Positions 35,213 to 43,429 of a DNA stretch of 57,394 nucleotides are shown here, piece after piece. The notes under the pieces were generated by a model. The model was not told the DNA's origin. It ran no database searches and saw only the letters and a program-made list of their open reading frames with translations. Both the position numbers and the translations under genes were made by a program. The DNA is from a virus, in the IMG/VR virus record IMGVR_UViG_3300022723_000242, positions 1 to 57,394 of that record; one strand, written 5' to 3'. Every line of letters starts with the position of its first letter. Position 1 is the stretch's first letter.

Positions 35213-36745
35213 TTATCCCTCTCTTTCTACGGTATCTGCTGCGTCTTCCGTCGCAGCAGCGGGTACGGTGTTTTCTGTAACCGGGACATCATGCCCTTCT
35301 GTTACAACCTCTGCGGCTTCAGCAACCTCTTCCACAGCTTCTCTACGTTCCTTACTCGGGTCAGTAGCTATCGGCCACATGTCGATATGGGCGCCGGCGG
35401 TATCGTCCACATTTACGTGCTCGATAAAACTCAACGCCATGTTGATAGCCGCGCTCCACTCATAACTCGAAATGAGCTGCGGAAACACCTTCGTCATGTT
35501 CCCGAGACACGCTCTCCCGTCGGGGAAGAGGTGGGGACCGTTCATTTGAGCTTTATACGCATTTATCTTTCTCGTTTTGTTATAGAAGTATACATCGCCT
35601 CTCAGCTCATCGATAACCAGCTTGAAAGCCCCGATTTCGTGTACCTTATCGGTCCTCGGGTCGGTACAGAAAAGAGTTTTCGTATGAACAGCGAGACTGT
35701 TACCACGGTACTCCACCCTCTCGATTTTCGGCATCTCGGTAAGCGCGTCGAACTCTTCCGAAAGCATCTTGTTAATGTCATCTGAATGCTTATCGAACGT
35801 TTCCACCCGTACTCGAGCTTCCTTATGTTCTCGCAGAGTACGCACCATCTCCTGCTGCAACTCTGTAGCTCTAGTTTCGAGATCCGTCATCTGCTTCTTA
35901 AGATTTTTCTTCTGCATCTCTACACGCTTACCACACTGCTTTATATAACTAGTCTTTACTTTATCGAGATCGTATTCGAGGCCATCACGAAGTTGCGTTG
36001 CGACACTTTCTGCGATCTTTTCGAGAATAGCAACCTCACTTTCACTGCCGGTCTCAACAGCGTCGAAATAGATGTAGAGATTATATTCATCGAAAGCAGC
36101 GACTTCATCACCTTCCTCTGTTATAACTGGATTACCGTCCGCCCATATCCCAAGGGAACTACCATCGACGCAAGGAACTGGTATTCCCCACATCTGCGGA
36201 GGAACAACATATCCATGGTCTGGCGCACTGACCGGAGAGGACCATACATGGACGATGAAAGTGTTTCCCTCAGTAACCGTGGACGCCTTTACGGCGTGAG
36301 GGACCGTAATGCCGATGTTCTTTCGAACTACCGGCATCAGCCTCTCCTCGAATATCTCCTTGATTCGACTCTTGAATTTTTCGGGCGCTGGGCTGTTCCA
36401 GCTATTGATATCGACCGTGAATCTTTCACGAGGATCTACATCGTGATGTGCGGGGGAATTGTCCGGATTCATCAGAGCCAAGAATTCGATCTTTCGCCCC
36501 TCCGGAATCTCTTCCCCAAGGTCTTCGTTAGTAGGAGTAGCGAGCGAGGTACAGTTGTACCCATAATCAATTAACTTACTCACCTCTTCTTTCGGGAAAC
36601 GCCAGCATTCGATAGTGAACTCTTCTTCATCGTCGGTAGCCGGAAAAGTCAACGAGTCCTCTTCAACCTCTATTTCCAGCTCTCTCAGCAGATCGCTCTT
36701 CAGCGAATCTCTTATCACGTATACCAGTTCGGCGGTGTCCGTCAT
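35213..36745 (-). CDS. E2-like (UBC/RWD-fold) protein with coiled coil, PRTRC-B-like (510 aa)
   Basis: The N-terminal 230 residues are mixed alpha/beta and unknown. A coiled coil follows (about 260-320). Then a C-terminal domain (about 330-445) contains the E2-type signature NGPHLFPDGRACLGN, with the putative catalytic Cys at about 413 in a Cys-Leu-Gly context. A helix follows (EWSAAINMALSFIEHV). Bacterial E2-like proteins, including protein B of the PRTRC cassette, share this pattern around the Cys. The last 60 residues are acidic and disordered. It would accept the activated modifier from an E1 by thioester transfer. An alternative is an inactive RWD-type scaffold, but the Cys is present. 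It overlaps gp47 by 4 nt. Confidence 0.75.
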   Translation of the reverse strand: MTDTAELVYVIRDSLKSDLLRELEIEVEEDSLTFPATDDEEEFTIECWRFPKEEVSKLIDYGYNCTSLATPTNEDLGEEIPEGRKIEFLALMNPDNSPAHHDVDPRERFTVDINSWNSPAPEKFKSRIKEIFEERLMPVVRKNIGITVPHAVKASTVTEGNTFIVHVWSSPVSAPDHGYVVPPQMWGIPVPCVDGSSLGIWADGNPVITEEGDEVAAFDEYNLYIYFDAVETGSESEVAILEKIAESVATQLRDGLEYDLDKVKTSYIKQCGKRVEMQKKNLKKQMTDLETRATELQQEMVRTLREHKEARVRVETFDKHSDDINKMLSEEFDALTEMPKIERVEYRGNSLAVHTKTLFCTDPRTDKVHEIGAFKLVIDELRGDVYFYNKTRKINAYKAQMNGPHLFPDGRACLGNMTKVFPQLISSYEWSAAINMALSFIEHVNVDDTAGAHIDMWPIATDPSKERREAVEEVAEAAEVVTEGHDVPVTENTVPAAATEDAADTVEREG

Positions 36746-37836
36746 GAACCTTCGGTCTCCTGATAGAATTGGTCCCTGCGTTCTCCTATTACGTCGAGAA
36801 CGCTCTTCGACTGACCGAGCAGGTCAGCCGCAAACGAATAACTCTTTGGTTCTTCATCTGGATCGAAGAATCTTGAAAGTAGCGCTTCTATACTTAAACA
36901 TTCCTCATCATCAACTATTGGATCTTCTATATCATCTTTAAATGTGAAAGGTTCGGTTATGATTATAACTGAGCCGTCCTCGAAGGATTCTCTGAACTCC
37001 AGTATATCGCTCTCTTTCTCCGGAGACGCCACAACCCAGGCGAACGGAGGAAGTTTCGGATTCGACTCGACAGCCTCGTTGACCCATGATCGCAGATCCT
37101 CTAGTTCTTTATCAGATCTCACATAGAGTTTCGTCATAGGCCTATAATCAATTGGAAGTCTCTCAACCGAAAGATCGTCATTTACGACGATACATGATTT
37201 CGAACCTATCTCCGGCGCTTCTCTCGGATGGCTCGAGCCGGTATAATACGCCTTCTGTCCTTCGCGTATTTTATGTTCCCATTCTTTATGTATATCACCC
37301 ATTATAGTGGCCGGGATGCCTTCCGGTATCCAATCGAGATCGCAATTCCACGCCCCTTCGAATGACAGCATCTGACGCACCGCTTGATGAAGAAACAGGA
37401 CGTCTGGCTTCGGCACGCAGTCTCTCAGGCTCATTATAGCGTCTTCTATTTTATCGCGCGTCATATTGTCGAAAGCAACGCATCCGATACCGTTTATATC
37501 TACTTCCTCACCGTCTCCGATATGAATAGGCCAGTCGTGGACTGCGGAGTACCAGGGTATCGGGCGTCGATCGTGATTCCCTTGAATCGCGTATACTTCA
37601 ACGTCGTTATCCCTGCATCTATCCATCTCTCTTCGAAAAAATCGTATAATAGCTGGGTCTGGCTCGACTGTATCGAATATGTCGCCTACGAGTACGACCG
37701 GAACGCCGAGAGCTATACCTCTATTTATCAAAGAGGTGAATCCTAGAAACGAATCGCCTTTTACTTGCTTGAATTTACGCCAAATATAGAAATCAAGATG
37801 AAGATCTCCGAGAGCTATAAATGCCGGATTAGCCAT
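36742..37836 (-). CDS. Mre11/SbcD-like nuclease, gp47 homologue (364 aa)
   Basis: A calcineurin-like phosphoesterase core holds all metal ligand motifs: LGDLHLD, LVGDIFDTV, IQGNHDRR, VLFLHQAVRQ and IMGDIHKEW. The C-terminal part is the capping and partner-binding region. It forms the nuclease half of the gp46/gp47 complex that resects DNA ends for recombination-dependent replication. I start at the ATG at 37836, which has AGGAGG upstream and overlaps the stop of the preceding gene (TGATG). The frame's earlier ATG at 37875 is inside that gene. Confidence 0.9.
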   Translation of the reverse strand: MANPAFIALGDLHLDFYIWRKFKQVKGDSFLGFTSLINRGIALGVPVVLVGDIFDTVEPDPAIIRFFRREMDRCRDNDVEVYAIQGNHDRRPIPWYSAVHDWPIHIGDGEEVDINGIGCVAFDNMTRDKIEDAIMSLRDCVPKPDVLFLHQAVRQMLSFEGAWNCDLDWIPEGIPATIMGDIHKEWEHKIREGQKAYYTGSSHPREAPEIGSKSCIVVNDDLSVERLPIDYRPMTKLYVRSDKELEDLRSWVNEAVESNPKLPPFAWVVASPEKESDILEFRESFEDGSVIIITEPFTFKDDIEDPIVDDEECLSIEALLSRFFDPDEEPKSYSFAADLLGQSKSVLDVIGERRDQFYQETEGS

Positions 37837-38525
37837 CAACGTCCTCCTCGGGGTACAATTCCGCGTTTCGCCCAACTTCGTTCAATACGAAACGTTTCAA
37901 ACCTACGAATATACTCGTTAAACCTCGAGTGCCTACGAAACTTATACGGGTGCTTCATAGTATCTTGCCAATCATGTATAAGACTCTCTTTATCGCTTCC
38001 TTCGTATTCGAGCTTTTCTACCGCTCCTATCACCTCCGACAAAGGATCATTCGCCTGCTCGTGTACATAAGACACTCCTGGTGTATCCTCATCGTGAACC
38101 TCTCTACTCGCGCTATATATGCCTGCTATTTTATACCCGATATCATCGATCACGCCTATAAGGTTATCAAAAGAAATACATTGAGCTATGAGTCTATATT
38201 TTCTACTTTTTAGTTTATCGAGATATCTTTTGTTAAGTGTATCTTCCCAGTGGACCTCGTCAGTTACTCTCAAAAATAATAAATCTGATCGAGCATCCAT
38301 GATGAAGCTAATAAGATGTTCTTGTTTACGGTGCCAACACGTCGGGCAAAATGGGTTCCCACAGTAATTTGACCCTCTATTCCGTAAACGCATGTATTCG
38401 AACCCTCTACACCTCGTTCGAGCTCTCTCGTTATAATCCTTTTGCATTCCTGAAAGGTATCTATACACGTTCTTATTACGTACTCGAAATTGCCTACCGT
38501 AATATGCTACCATCGCATCTATCAT
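37836..38525 (-). CDS. Zinc-binding protein of unknown function (229 aa)
   Basis: At about residues 54-66 it has YCGNPFCPTCWHRKQEHL, a CxxxxCxxCxH cluster of the type seen in replication-initiation or primer-binding proteins. The rest is mostly helical and basic with many Arg and Tyr. It is coupled to gp47 by a TGATG overlap and may be a DNA-processing accessory. I cannot name a family. Confidence 0.6.
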   Translation of the reverse strand: MIDAMVAYYGRQFRVRNKNVYRYLSGMQKDYNERARTRCRGFEYMRLRNRGSNYCGNPFCPTCWHRKQEHLISFIMDARSDLLFLRVTDEVHWEDTLNKRYLDKLKSRKYRLIAQCISFDNLIGVIDDIGYKIAGIYSASREVHDEDTPGVSYVHEQANDPLSEVIGAVEKLEYEGSDKESLIHDWQDTMKHPYKFRRHSRFNEYIRRFETFRIERSWAKRGIVPRGGR

Positions 38526-38612
38526 GACGTCCCCCCTTTATTACAGAAATACGCCTACCTTCGTTTTATTATACCCTATATCATCTATTTTCTGATTCAC
38601 TAGTTTTTTTTT

Positions 38613-38690
38613 ATCTCAGATACGGAGCTCTGAGCGAGCATAGTGAACGGGTCATAGTACCACTTCTGCAGGAACGGTAGCTCGACTCGA
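38613..38690 (-). repeat. Degenerate copy of the CRISPR repeat plus the fic 3' end
   Basis: From 38613 the plus strand reads ATCTCAGATACGGAGCTCTG, a one-base-shorter variant of the array repeat. It continues with about 45 bp that nearly match the 3' end of the fic gene (39230-39275): CATAGTACCACTTCTGCAGG is present in both. It looks like a duplicated fragment of the fic end that carries the repeat with it. On the minus strand a run of nine A follows the repeat, so this copy is probably not a functional guide. Confidence 0.8.
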
Positions 38691-38693
38691 TTT

Positions 38694-38721
38694 AAAAAGA
38701 GGGCGGGGGCTTGTCCCGCCC
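38694..38721 (-). terminator. Rho-independent terminator after the small membrane protein gene
   Basis: The stem GGGCGGG with CCCGCCC (38701-38707 with 38715-38721) has a 7-nt loop. On the minus strand it is followed by TCTTTTTAAAT. It ends transcription of the 38741-39052 gene before the repeat-bearing fragment. Confidence 0.85.
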
Positions 38722-38740
38722 GAACAATCACTCGGCGCTA

Positions 38741-39052
38741 TCAACTTTCTTTTTTTAATACTTGTTCTTTATGGTATTTAGCGACCTCCCTTTTTACTTC
38801 TCTCAGTCCGGGCCCTCCTACAAGCCAGTCATCCAGCCACTCAACTTTGTCGAATAGAGTATTCAGAACCCAGCAAAGGCTCCATAAAACTGACCACCAG
38901 AACGCGGCTGCGACTGCGTAGGGCCATATGTAATCAAAGGCTATTAGAACGATAGCGCCTAACGCTGACCACGCGAATACACTCCAAATGAATTTCTCAC
39001 CGGAGGTCGCGGCACTCTTGTTTCTCGCATGTTTCACTCTCGTATACTTCAC
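38741..39052 (-). CDS. Small membrane protein with two TM helices (103 aa)
   Basis: Two hydrophobic Trp-rich segments (about 22-40, FIWSVFAWSALGAIVLIAFD, and about 45-65, YAVAAAFWWSVLWSLCWVL) follow a basic start (MKYTRVKHARNKSA). It ends in a charged tail that is probably cytoplasmic. The basic N-terminus suggests both ends face inward. The function is unknown. It has its own terminator and lies just downstream of fic, with about 140 nt between them. Confidence 0.6.
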   Translation of the reverse strand: MKYTRVKHARNKSAATSGEKFIWSVFAWSALGAIVLIAFDYIWPYAVAAAFWWSVLWSLCWVLNTLFDKVEWLDDWLVGGPGLREVKREVAKYHKEQVLKKES

Positions 39053-39193
39053 TCTAGTATCCTCTTCTTTCTCGTACGTTAGTAGCTCGCTATTACTTCT
39101 CGTGCATTAGTAGCTCGCGATTACTTTCTCATATATACTCCTATACTCGGGTGTCTATCTGCCTCATATATGCCTACCTCGATGATCCATCTC

Positions 39194-39229
39194 GTCTCAG
39201 ATACGAGGCTCCTGAGCGAGCATAGAGAA
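39194..39229 (-). repeat. Solitary CRISPR-like repeat across the fic stop codon
   Basis: The plus strand from 39194 (GTCTCAGATACGAGGCTCCT and on to 39229) matches the array repeat with a few changes. Both arms of the hairpin (CTCAG/CTGAG) are kept. The stop codon of fic (39197-39199) lies inside it. On the minus strand the repeat would be transcribed as the end of the fic mRNA, with GAGATGGATCATCGAGG after it in the place of a spacer. Confidence 0.8.
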
Positions 39230-39742
39230 CGAGTCATAGTACCACTTCTGCAGGAACGGTAGCTCGAATCGATAACCCCACGGTATATCAGTACGCAACA
39301 TCTGCCATAGCCATACCGCCCGTCCTGAACGACCGTTCCCGTCGGTAAAAGGGTGAAGCTCTTCATAAAGAAGATGATTCGTATAAACGTTCTCCATCCT
39401 CTCGACTTTATCGAGCACGTCTTGTAGACGGGCCCTGATGAGCGGTCCACTCTCTGGAGGTTCGGACATAACGACTGTCTCGGTATGATGCCGACGCTGC
39501 ACCCTCGCTATCACGCAGACTCCCGGGATATCTTGATGATCCCTGAACTGAGCGTTCGGCTGCACTGTGTTCACGAGTCTTACGACGTCTCGAACCTCGA
39601 CCTTTTTGCACCGAAGCAGTCGCTCGTGAGCTTCTACCTCCTCCTTAAGTGTTTTCTCGTCTCTGACGATGCCTTCGACCGTATTTGATTCTATCACGAA
39701 ATCCCTAAGTTTCGTTACATCAAGGGGTAATGGCTTGGTCAT
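39197..39742 (-). CDS. Fic/DOC family protein with built-in inhibitory motif (181 aa)
   Basis: The Fic motif HPFTDGNGRSGR is complete, with catalytic His and the phosphate-binding Gly-Asn-Gly-Arg, at about residue 133. At about 14-19 is SNTVEG, fitting the [S/T]xxxE[G/N] inhibitory helix that class II Fic proteins use to hold themselves inactive. Fic enzymes transfer AMP or similar groups from nucleotides to target proteins. I start at the ATG at 39742 because AAGGAG precedes it. It could be a toxin-like modifier of host or rival proteins, or a defence enzyme. The 3' end carries a CRISPR-like repeat. The gene is divergent from the terminase. Confidence 0.92.
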   Translation of the reverse strand: MTKPLPLDVTKLRDFVIESNTVEGIVRDEKTLKEEVEAHERLLRCKKVEVRDVVRLVNTVQPNAQFRDHQDIPGVCVIARVQRRHHTETVVMSEPPESGPLIRARLQDVLDKVERMENVYTNHLLYEELHPFTDGNGRSGRAVWLWQMLRTDIPWGYRFELPFLQKWYYDSFSMLAQEPRI

Positions 39743-39791
39743 CGAAAAGCTCCTTGCATTTTCGCAATTGTGCAATAAAAGTTGCGGCATA
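39743..39791. promoter_or_regulatory. Divergent spacer between fic and terminase genes
   Basis: The spacer is 49 nt and must hold the ribosome binding site of fic (AAGGAG on the minus strand) and, most likely, promoters for both directions. It contains GCAATTGTGCAAT, which has partial dyad symmetry and could be an operator. I see no strong -35/-10 pair. The terminase ATG at 39792 has no clear ribosome binding site. Confidence 0.35.
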
Positions 39792-41510
39792 ATGACGGGG
39801 AGTCCCTTACAGGTCGCGGATCAGGTCGAGTCGTATCTCGAAAAATACGACCACTGCGATGATCGCCCACTTTCAAAGATGCTCCCGCTGTTATTTAGTT
39901 TAAGAGGAAAACCGTACTCTCTCGAGTGGTCTCATTTTCTCTTCGAACCGATGTTTCGCCTGAAAAATATGCCCAGACGTATGATTTTCCGTACCGGGCG
40001 CCAGACGTCGAAAAGTACAAATATGGCGGCGTCTCAGATACTGAGAGCATCTGCGCAACCGTTCTACAACATTCTCACAGTCATGCCTCTCTTCGAGCAG
40101 GTACGTAAATTCAGTCAGAACTACGTGAAACCGTTCCTCTCGACGTCTCCTGCGAAGCGGTTCATAATCGGAGATAAAAGCATCGATACTGTACTACAGA
40201 GAAGCATTGGTAACGAATCGAATCTTTACTACATGTACTCACACGGGGATCCGAACCGCATTCGAGGAGTTCCTGCAGACGAAGTAGATCTCGATGAAAC
40301 CCAGGATTTCGCTATCGAGGACATACCTATCATCGAAGCCTGTATGGGTGCGTCTCCGTTTAAAATCATGCGAATGACGGGTACGCCGAAAACATTTGAT
40401 AATCCGATACAGCTGTACTGGGAGGACTCTTCTCAAGGGATATGGCATATACCGTGTCAGGAAATCGGATGCAAACGTGTAAACCGATCGGCGGTCGATG
40501 GTGACTTGCTTCAGATGTTAGGGTCCAAGACGCTCGTATGCTCTAAGTGCGGTAAGCCGCTGAATAGTAAGCTCGGATTTTTCGTTCACGATTTTCCCGA
40601 GCGCCGGGCTAAATTCGCAGGATATCACGTCTCACAACCGACCCTTCCTATGCACTACGAATCTCCGAATTCGTGGCAGGAAATACTCGAAGTTCAGAAG
40701 AACAAGCCCGCATATGTCTTTCATAACGAGATTCTCGGAGAGTCGTACGACGTCGGTGCGAAAGTTATTACCGCCGAACAGATTCGCGAAGCATGTAAGG
40801 TCGAACCGTGTCACCCTGAGAACATGCCTCACGGTCAGTACATCATGCAGCTGGTGGGAGTTGACTGGGGCGGACGTGGTAAAGAGAAAACCACCGATAC
40901 GGAAGACTTCGTATCTAATACCGCAGTCGCCTTGATGGGCGTGCTCACGTCGGGTGTGATAGAAGTGAAATGGCTTCATAAGATCCCGTATGAGACAGAT
41001 CATGCACACGAAGCGGAACTCGTCGCAAACGTCGCACGTATGAGTCATTCCGAATATGTAGCTATCGATTACGGCGGACAAGGAAACGTTCAGGAGCAGA
41101 TGCTCAACGCCGCTGGGTGGCCGGCTGAAAGAGTAATTCCTTTTACTTATAGCGTTACCGCTACTACTAAACCGCTCGTCTTTTACAACAAGCCGGCGAA
41201 ACTAATCGGCGCTCGTTCGAGCTTTACACTCGACAAACCACGCTCGGTCCTCCTACTCTGTGAACTTATCAAGTCAGGACAGGTGCTCCTGCCGAAGAAC
41301 GATGAGTACCTCGATGACCATCTTCGTGACTTCCTTAACATCTACGAAGAGTCCATCGATAATCCGCGCGGATCTCCGAAGAGACTCGTTAAACGGATGA
41401 GTAGAAGAACCGACGACGTGGTACACGCCATTAATTTCGGGGTGATGGCCATCTATCACATGCTCAATAGATGGCCGAAGCTCGCTGAGGTATTCGTCGA
41501 GTCGATATGA
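39792..41510 (+). CDS. terL: Terminase large subunit (572 aa)
   Basis: The N-terminal ATPase has a Walker A-like FRTGRQTSKST, a Walker B VPADEVDLDETQDF with its acidic pair and the coupling motif MTGTPKTF. A CxxC pair follows (CSKCGK, about 290). The C-terminal RNase H-like nuclease starts at LVGVDWGGRGKEKT (catalytic Asp) and includes VAIDYGGQG and a late Asp in RRTDDVVHAI. TerL powers DNA packaging and cuts the concatemer. The start is chosen at the ATG at 39792, since the frame upstream overlaps fic antisense. It is the only plus-strand gene between 1 and 55 kb, and no small subunit or portal is seen next to it. Confidence 0.92.
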   Translation: MTGSPLQVADQVESYLEKYDHCDDRPLSKMLPLLFSLRGKPYSLEWSHFLFEPMFRLKNMPRRMIFRTGRQTSKSTNMAASQILRASAQPFYNILTVMPLFEQVRKFSQNYVKPFLSTSPAKRFIIGDKSIDTVLQRSIGNESNLYYMYSHGDPNRIRGVPADEVDLDETQDFAIEDIPIIEACMGASPFKIMRMTGTPKTFDNPIQLYWEDSSQGIWHIPCQEIGCKRVNRSAVDGDLLQMLGSKTLVCSKCGKPLNSKLGFFVHDFPERRAKFAGYHVSQPTLPMHYESPNSWQEILEVQKNKPAYVFHNEILGESYDVGAKVITAEQIREACKVEPCHPENMPHGQYIMQLVGVDWGGRGKEKTTDTEDFVSNTAVALMGVLTSGVIEVKWLHKIPYETDHAHEAELVANVARMSHSEYVAIDYGGQGNVQEQMLNAAGWPAERVIPFTYSVTATTKPLVFYNKPAKLIGARSSFTLDKPRSVLLLCELIKSGQVLLPKNDEYLDDHLRDFLNIYEESIDNPRGSPKRLVKRMSRRTDDVVHAINFGVMAIYHMLNRWPKLAEVFVESI

Positions 41511-42260
41511 CTACGTCAGGACCTCGAGTATGCGCTTATGAGCTGGCTTCCGCCTCTCGCGAAGCCAAATATCGTCGAGATGCCGCGGAGTGACGGTGTA
41601 GGTAACCGGAGCTTCGCCTCGCTTATCGGTGACTGACTTCACGTGCTCGTCGACTACTACATTGATGTAACTCTTCGAGACGAGATACACCTTTTCTTTC
41701 GACATGTATGTAAACGCGTAATAGTCCACAAGGTCACTATACTTACGGAAAGGCTCGATGTTAAGCGTAGCCCTCGCAGGCTCTGATTTCCGTTTCGGAC
41801 TTTCGGTAAACGCCGTACACCGAAGATTTTTACGCTTCCCATCGGTGACGAATTCCCAGATTTTAGGGTTACCGCCTCCGCCGTGGTCGTGCTTTTCCGC
41901 GTAAGTAAACCCGTGCTTAGCGAGTACCCCCTTCAAATAGGGGAGCCATGCCGTCGCCCTTAAACGCGTCTTATATGCGCTTCTTTTACTCTTCTTTTTA
42001 GGCTTATCTGTTTCGCGCGACTCATTAGGTGGAGGAGGCGCTGTCACCTCTGACGCACTCTCTTCCTGATCGCTATCGAGCCTTAGAGTTGTGTATGGGA
42101 CTTCCAACTCGACAAGGCCACCCTTGATATTTAGGGATACCTTGTCGTTCTCTTTAGAAGTTCGTGCCCATTCTGGTACATGATCGAAGTTCTCGGTGAG
42201 GATAATGAGAGCGTGCTTACTATCATCAACAGCGAGTGTGATATCTCCTAATTCTAGCAC
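41511..42260 (-). CDS. Protein of unknown function (249 aa)
   Basis: Not recognised. The N-terminal 75 residues look beta-rich (LGDITLAVDDSKHALIILTE). A disordered Pro/Lys linker follows (about 80-100), then a domain from about 110 on with YAEKHDHGGGGNPKIWEFVT. Its stop lies directly after the end of the convergent terminase gene. Confidence 0.55.
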   Translation of the reverse strand: MLELGDITLAVDDSKHALIILTENFDHVPEWARTSKENDKVSLNIKGGLVELEVPYTTLRLDSDQEESASEVTAPPPPNESRETDKPKKKSKRSAYKTRLRATAWLPYLKGVLAKHGFTYAEKHDHGGGGNPKIWEFVTDGKRKNLRCTAFTESPKRKSEPARATLNIEPFRKYSDLVDYYAFTYMSKEKVYLVSKSYINVVVDEHVKSVTDKRGEAPVTYTVTPRHLDDIWLRERRKPAHKRILEVLT

Positions 42261-42272
42261 GTTTGCTCCTTT

Positions 42273-42578
42273 CTAGCAAACAAAAGGAAATCTTTTTGTT
42301 AAACAGTCTCTGACCCTATATATAGGGTATCCACAAGCGTACTCTACGGTAGTGTCGAATTCGCCTTTCTTGATGTCACCATCGACTCTTATCTCGTCGA
42401 GCAGAGGTATTAATATCGACCTATTCTTCTTGTACACCTGCTTCGTTGATCCGGGAAACAACAGTAAATCGGCATCGCTATATATCAGCGTCAATTTCGA
42501 CGGGCTTCCCATCTCTCGATAGAGGCTCTTATCGAGTATCACCGCTTCGGCTAATATACGCGTTGTAACTGTTTTCAC
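42273..42578 (-). CDS. Small protein of unknown function (101 aa)
   Basis: Not recognised. It is mostly beta and basic (KQVYKKNRSILIPLLDEIRV), with two Cys near the C-terminus (ACGYPIYRVRDCLTKRFPFVC gives three in all). It is followed after 12 nt by the next gene on the same strand. The 140-nt spacer upstream (42579-42718) contains no clear motif. Confidence 0.5.
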   Translation of the reverse strand: MKTVTTRILAEAVILDKSLYREMGSPSKLTLIYSDADLLLFPGSTKQVYKKNRSILIPLLDEIRVDGDIKKGEFDTTVEYACGYPIYRVRDCLTKRFPFVC

Positions 42579-42718
42579 GACGGTCCCGACTGATAGCTAA
42601 AAAATAAGATAGATGGCATCGCGACCGTATAGGCCGTTGGTGCCTCCTCTCGTCCCGAGATCAATACTCCTCGACGCTGTTGGGTCAAGGGTAATGATTC
42701 ACGAAACGAAGAGGGGGC

Positions 42719-43414
42719 TCACGTAGGTTCATTCGAAACGATTGACAACCCTTCAGGCAAGATGTCCTGGAGGGCCTCTCTGATAGTGTCGCGTTTTGCA
42801 TTCTTCTCAATTCCAATTACCTCCAATATCGCTGCTCGGCGCTCGTACGACTCCTTCTCTTTTAACAACTTATGGTGCAGCTCTTTATATTTGGTGCCGT
42901 ATATCGGTCTATTAAACCGAAAGTACTTTGAGTAATGACGTTCAGGAAGCTCGTCGAGGACCGACGGATCATTGTGACGAAGCGTATCAATCATTTCTAA
43001 CAGCTGCGCGAAATCGTTATACCTGATCATCGCGTCGAGATACATAATCGCCGAACCAACTGTCTTATAGTACGCTTCCGACCTGCTCATCAACGTGTAA
43101 CCTTCAGCCGTCTTGCGGGGCGTATGTATACGTTTTGCTTTTCTCTCTACCGCATTTATAGCGAAATCAATCGTTGCCGTTCTCTTCAACTTCAACGAAT
43201 AAACGGCATTGTTATCAGGCCTCGCGGCATTTTCGATTAACACCTTCAACCATATGAGTCGCTCTCGTATGCGTGGTAAAGGGGTGTCCGCAGAAATACC
43301 GTTGAAGTGGATGGTCAACGGTTTGAACAGGCCGTGCCTGTTCAGGGACCGCTGACCATCCTGCTTCTCGGGTACCTCAACCTCGACACCTTCCGGTTGA
43401 GGTTCGTCATCCAC
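42719..43414 (-). CDS. Protein of unknown function (231 aa)
   Basis: Not recognised. It starts MDDEPQPEGVEVEVPEKQDG, a disordered acidic lead, and continues as a helical protein with many Arg and Lys (KRTATIDFAINAVERKAKRI). No motifs are seen. The gene is 15 nt downstream of the 43430-44002 gene and probably shares its transcript. Confidence 0.55.
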   Translation of the reverse strand: MDDEPQPEGVEVEVPEKQDGQRSLNRHGLFKPLTIHFNGISADTPLPRIRERLIWLKVLIENAARPDNNAVYSLKLKRTATIDFAINAVERKAKRIHTPRKTAEGYTLMSRSEAYYKTVGSAIMYLDAMIRYNDFAQLLEMIDTLRHNDPSVLDELPERHYSKYFRFNRPIYGTKYKELHHKLLKEKESYERRAAILEVIGIEKNAKRDTIREALQDILPEGLSIVSNEPT

Positions 43415-43429
43415 TAAAAGTGCCTCCTA

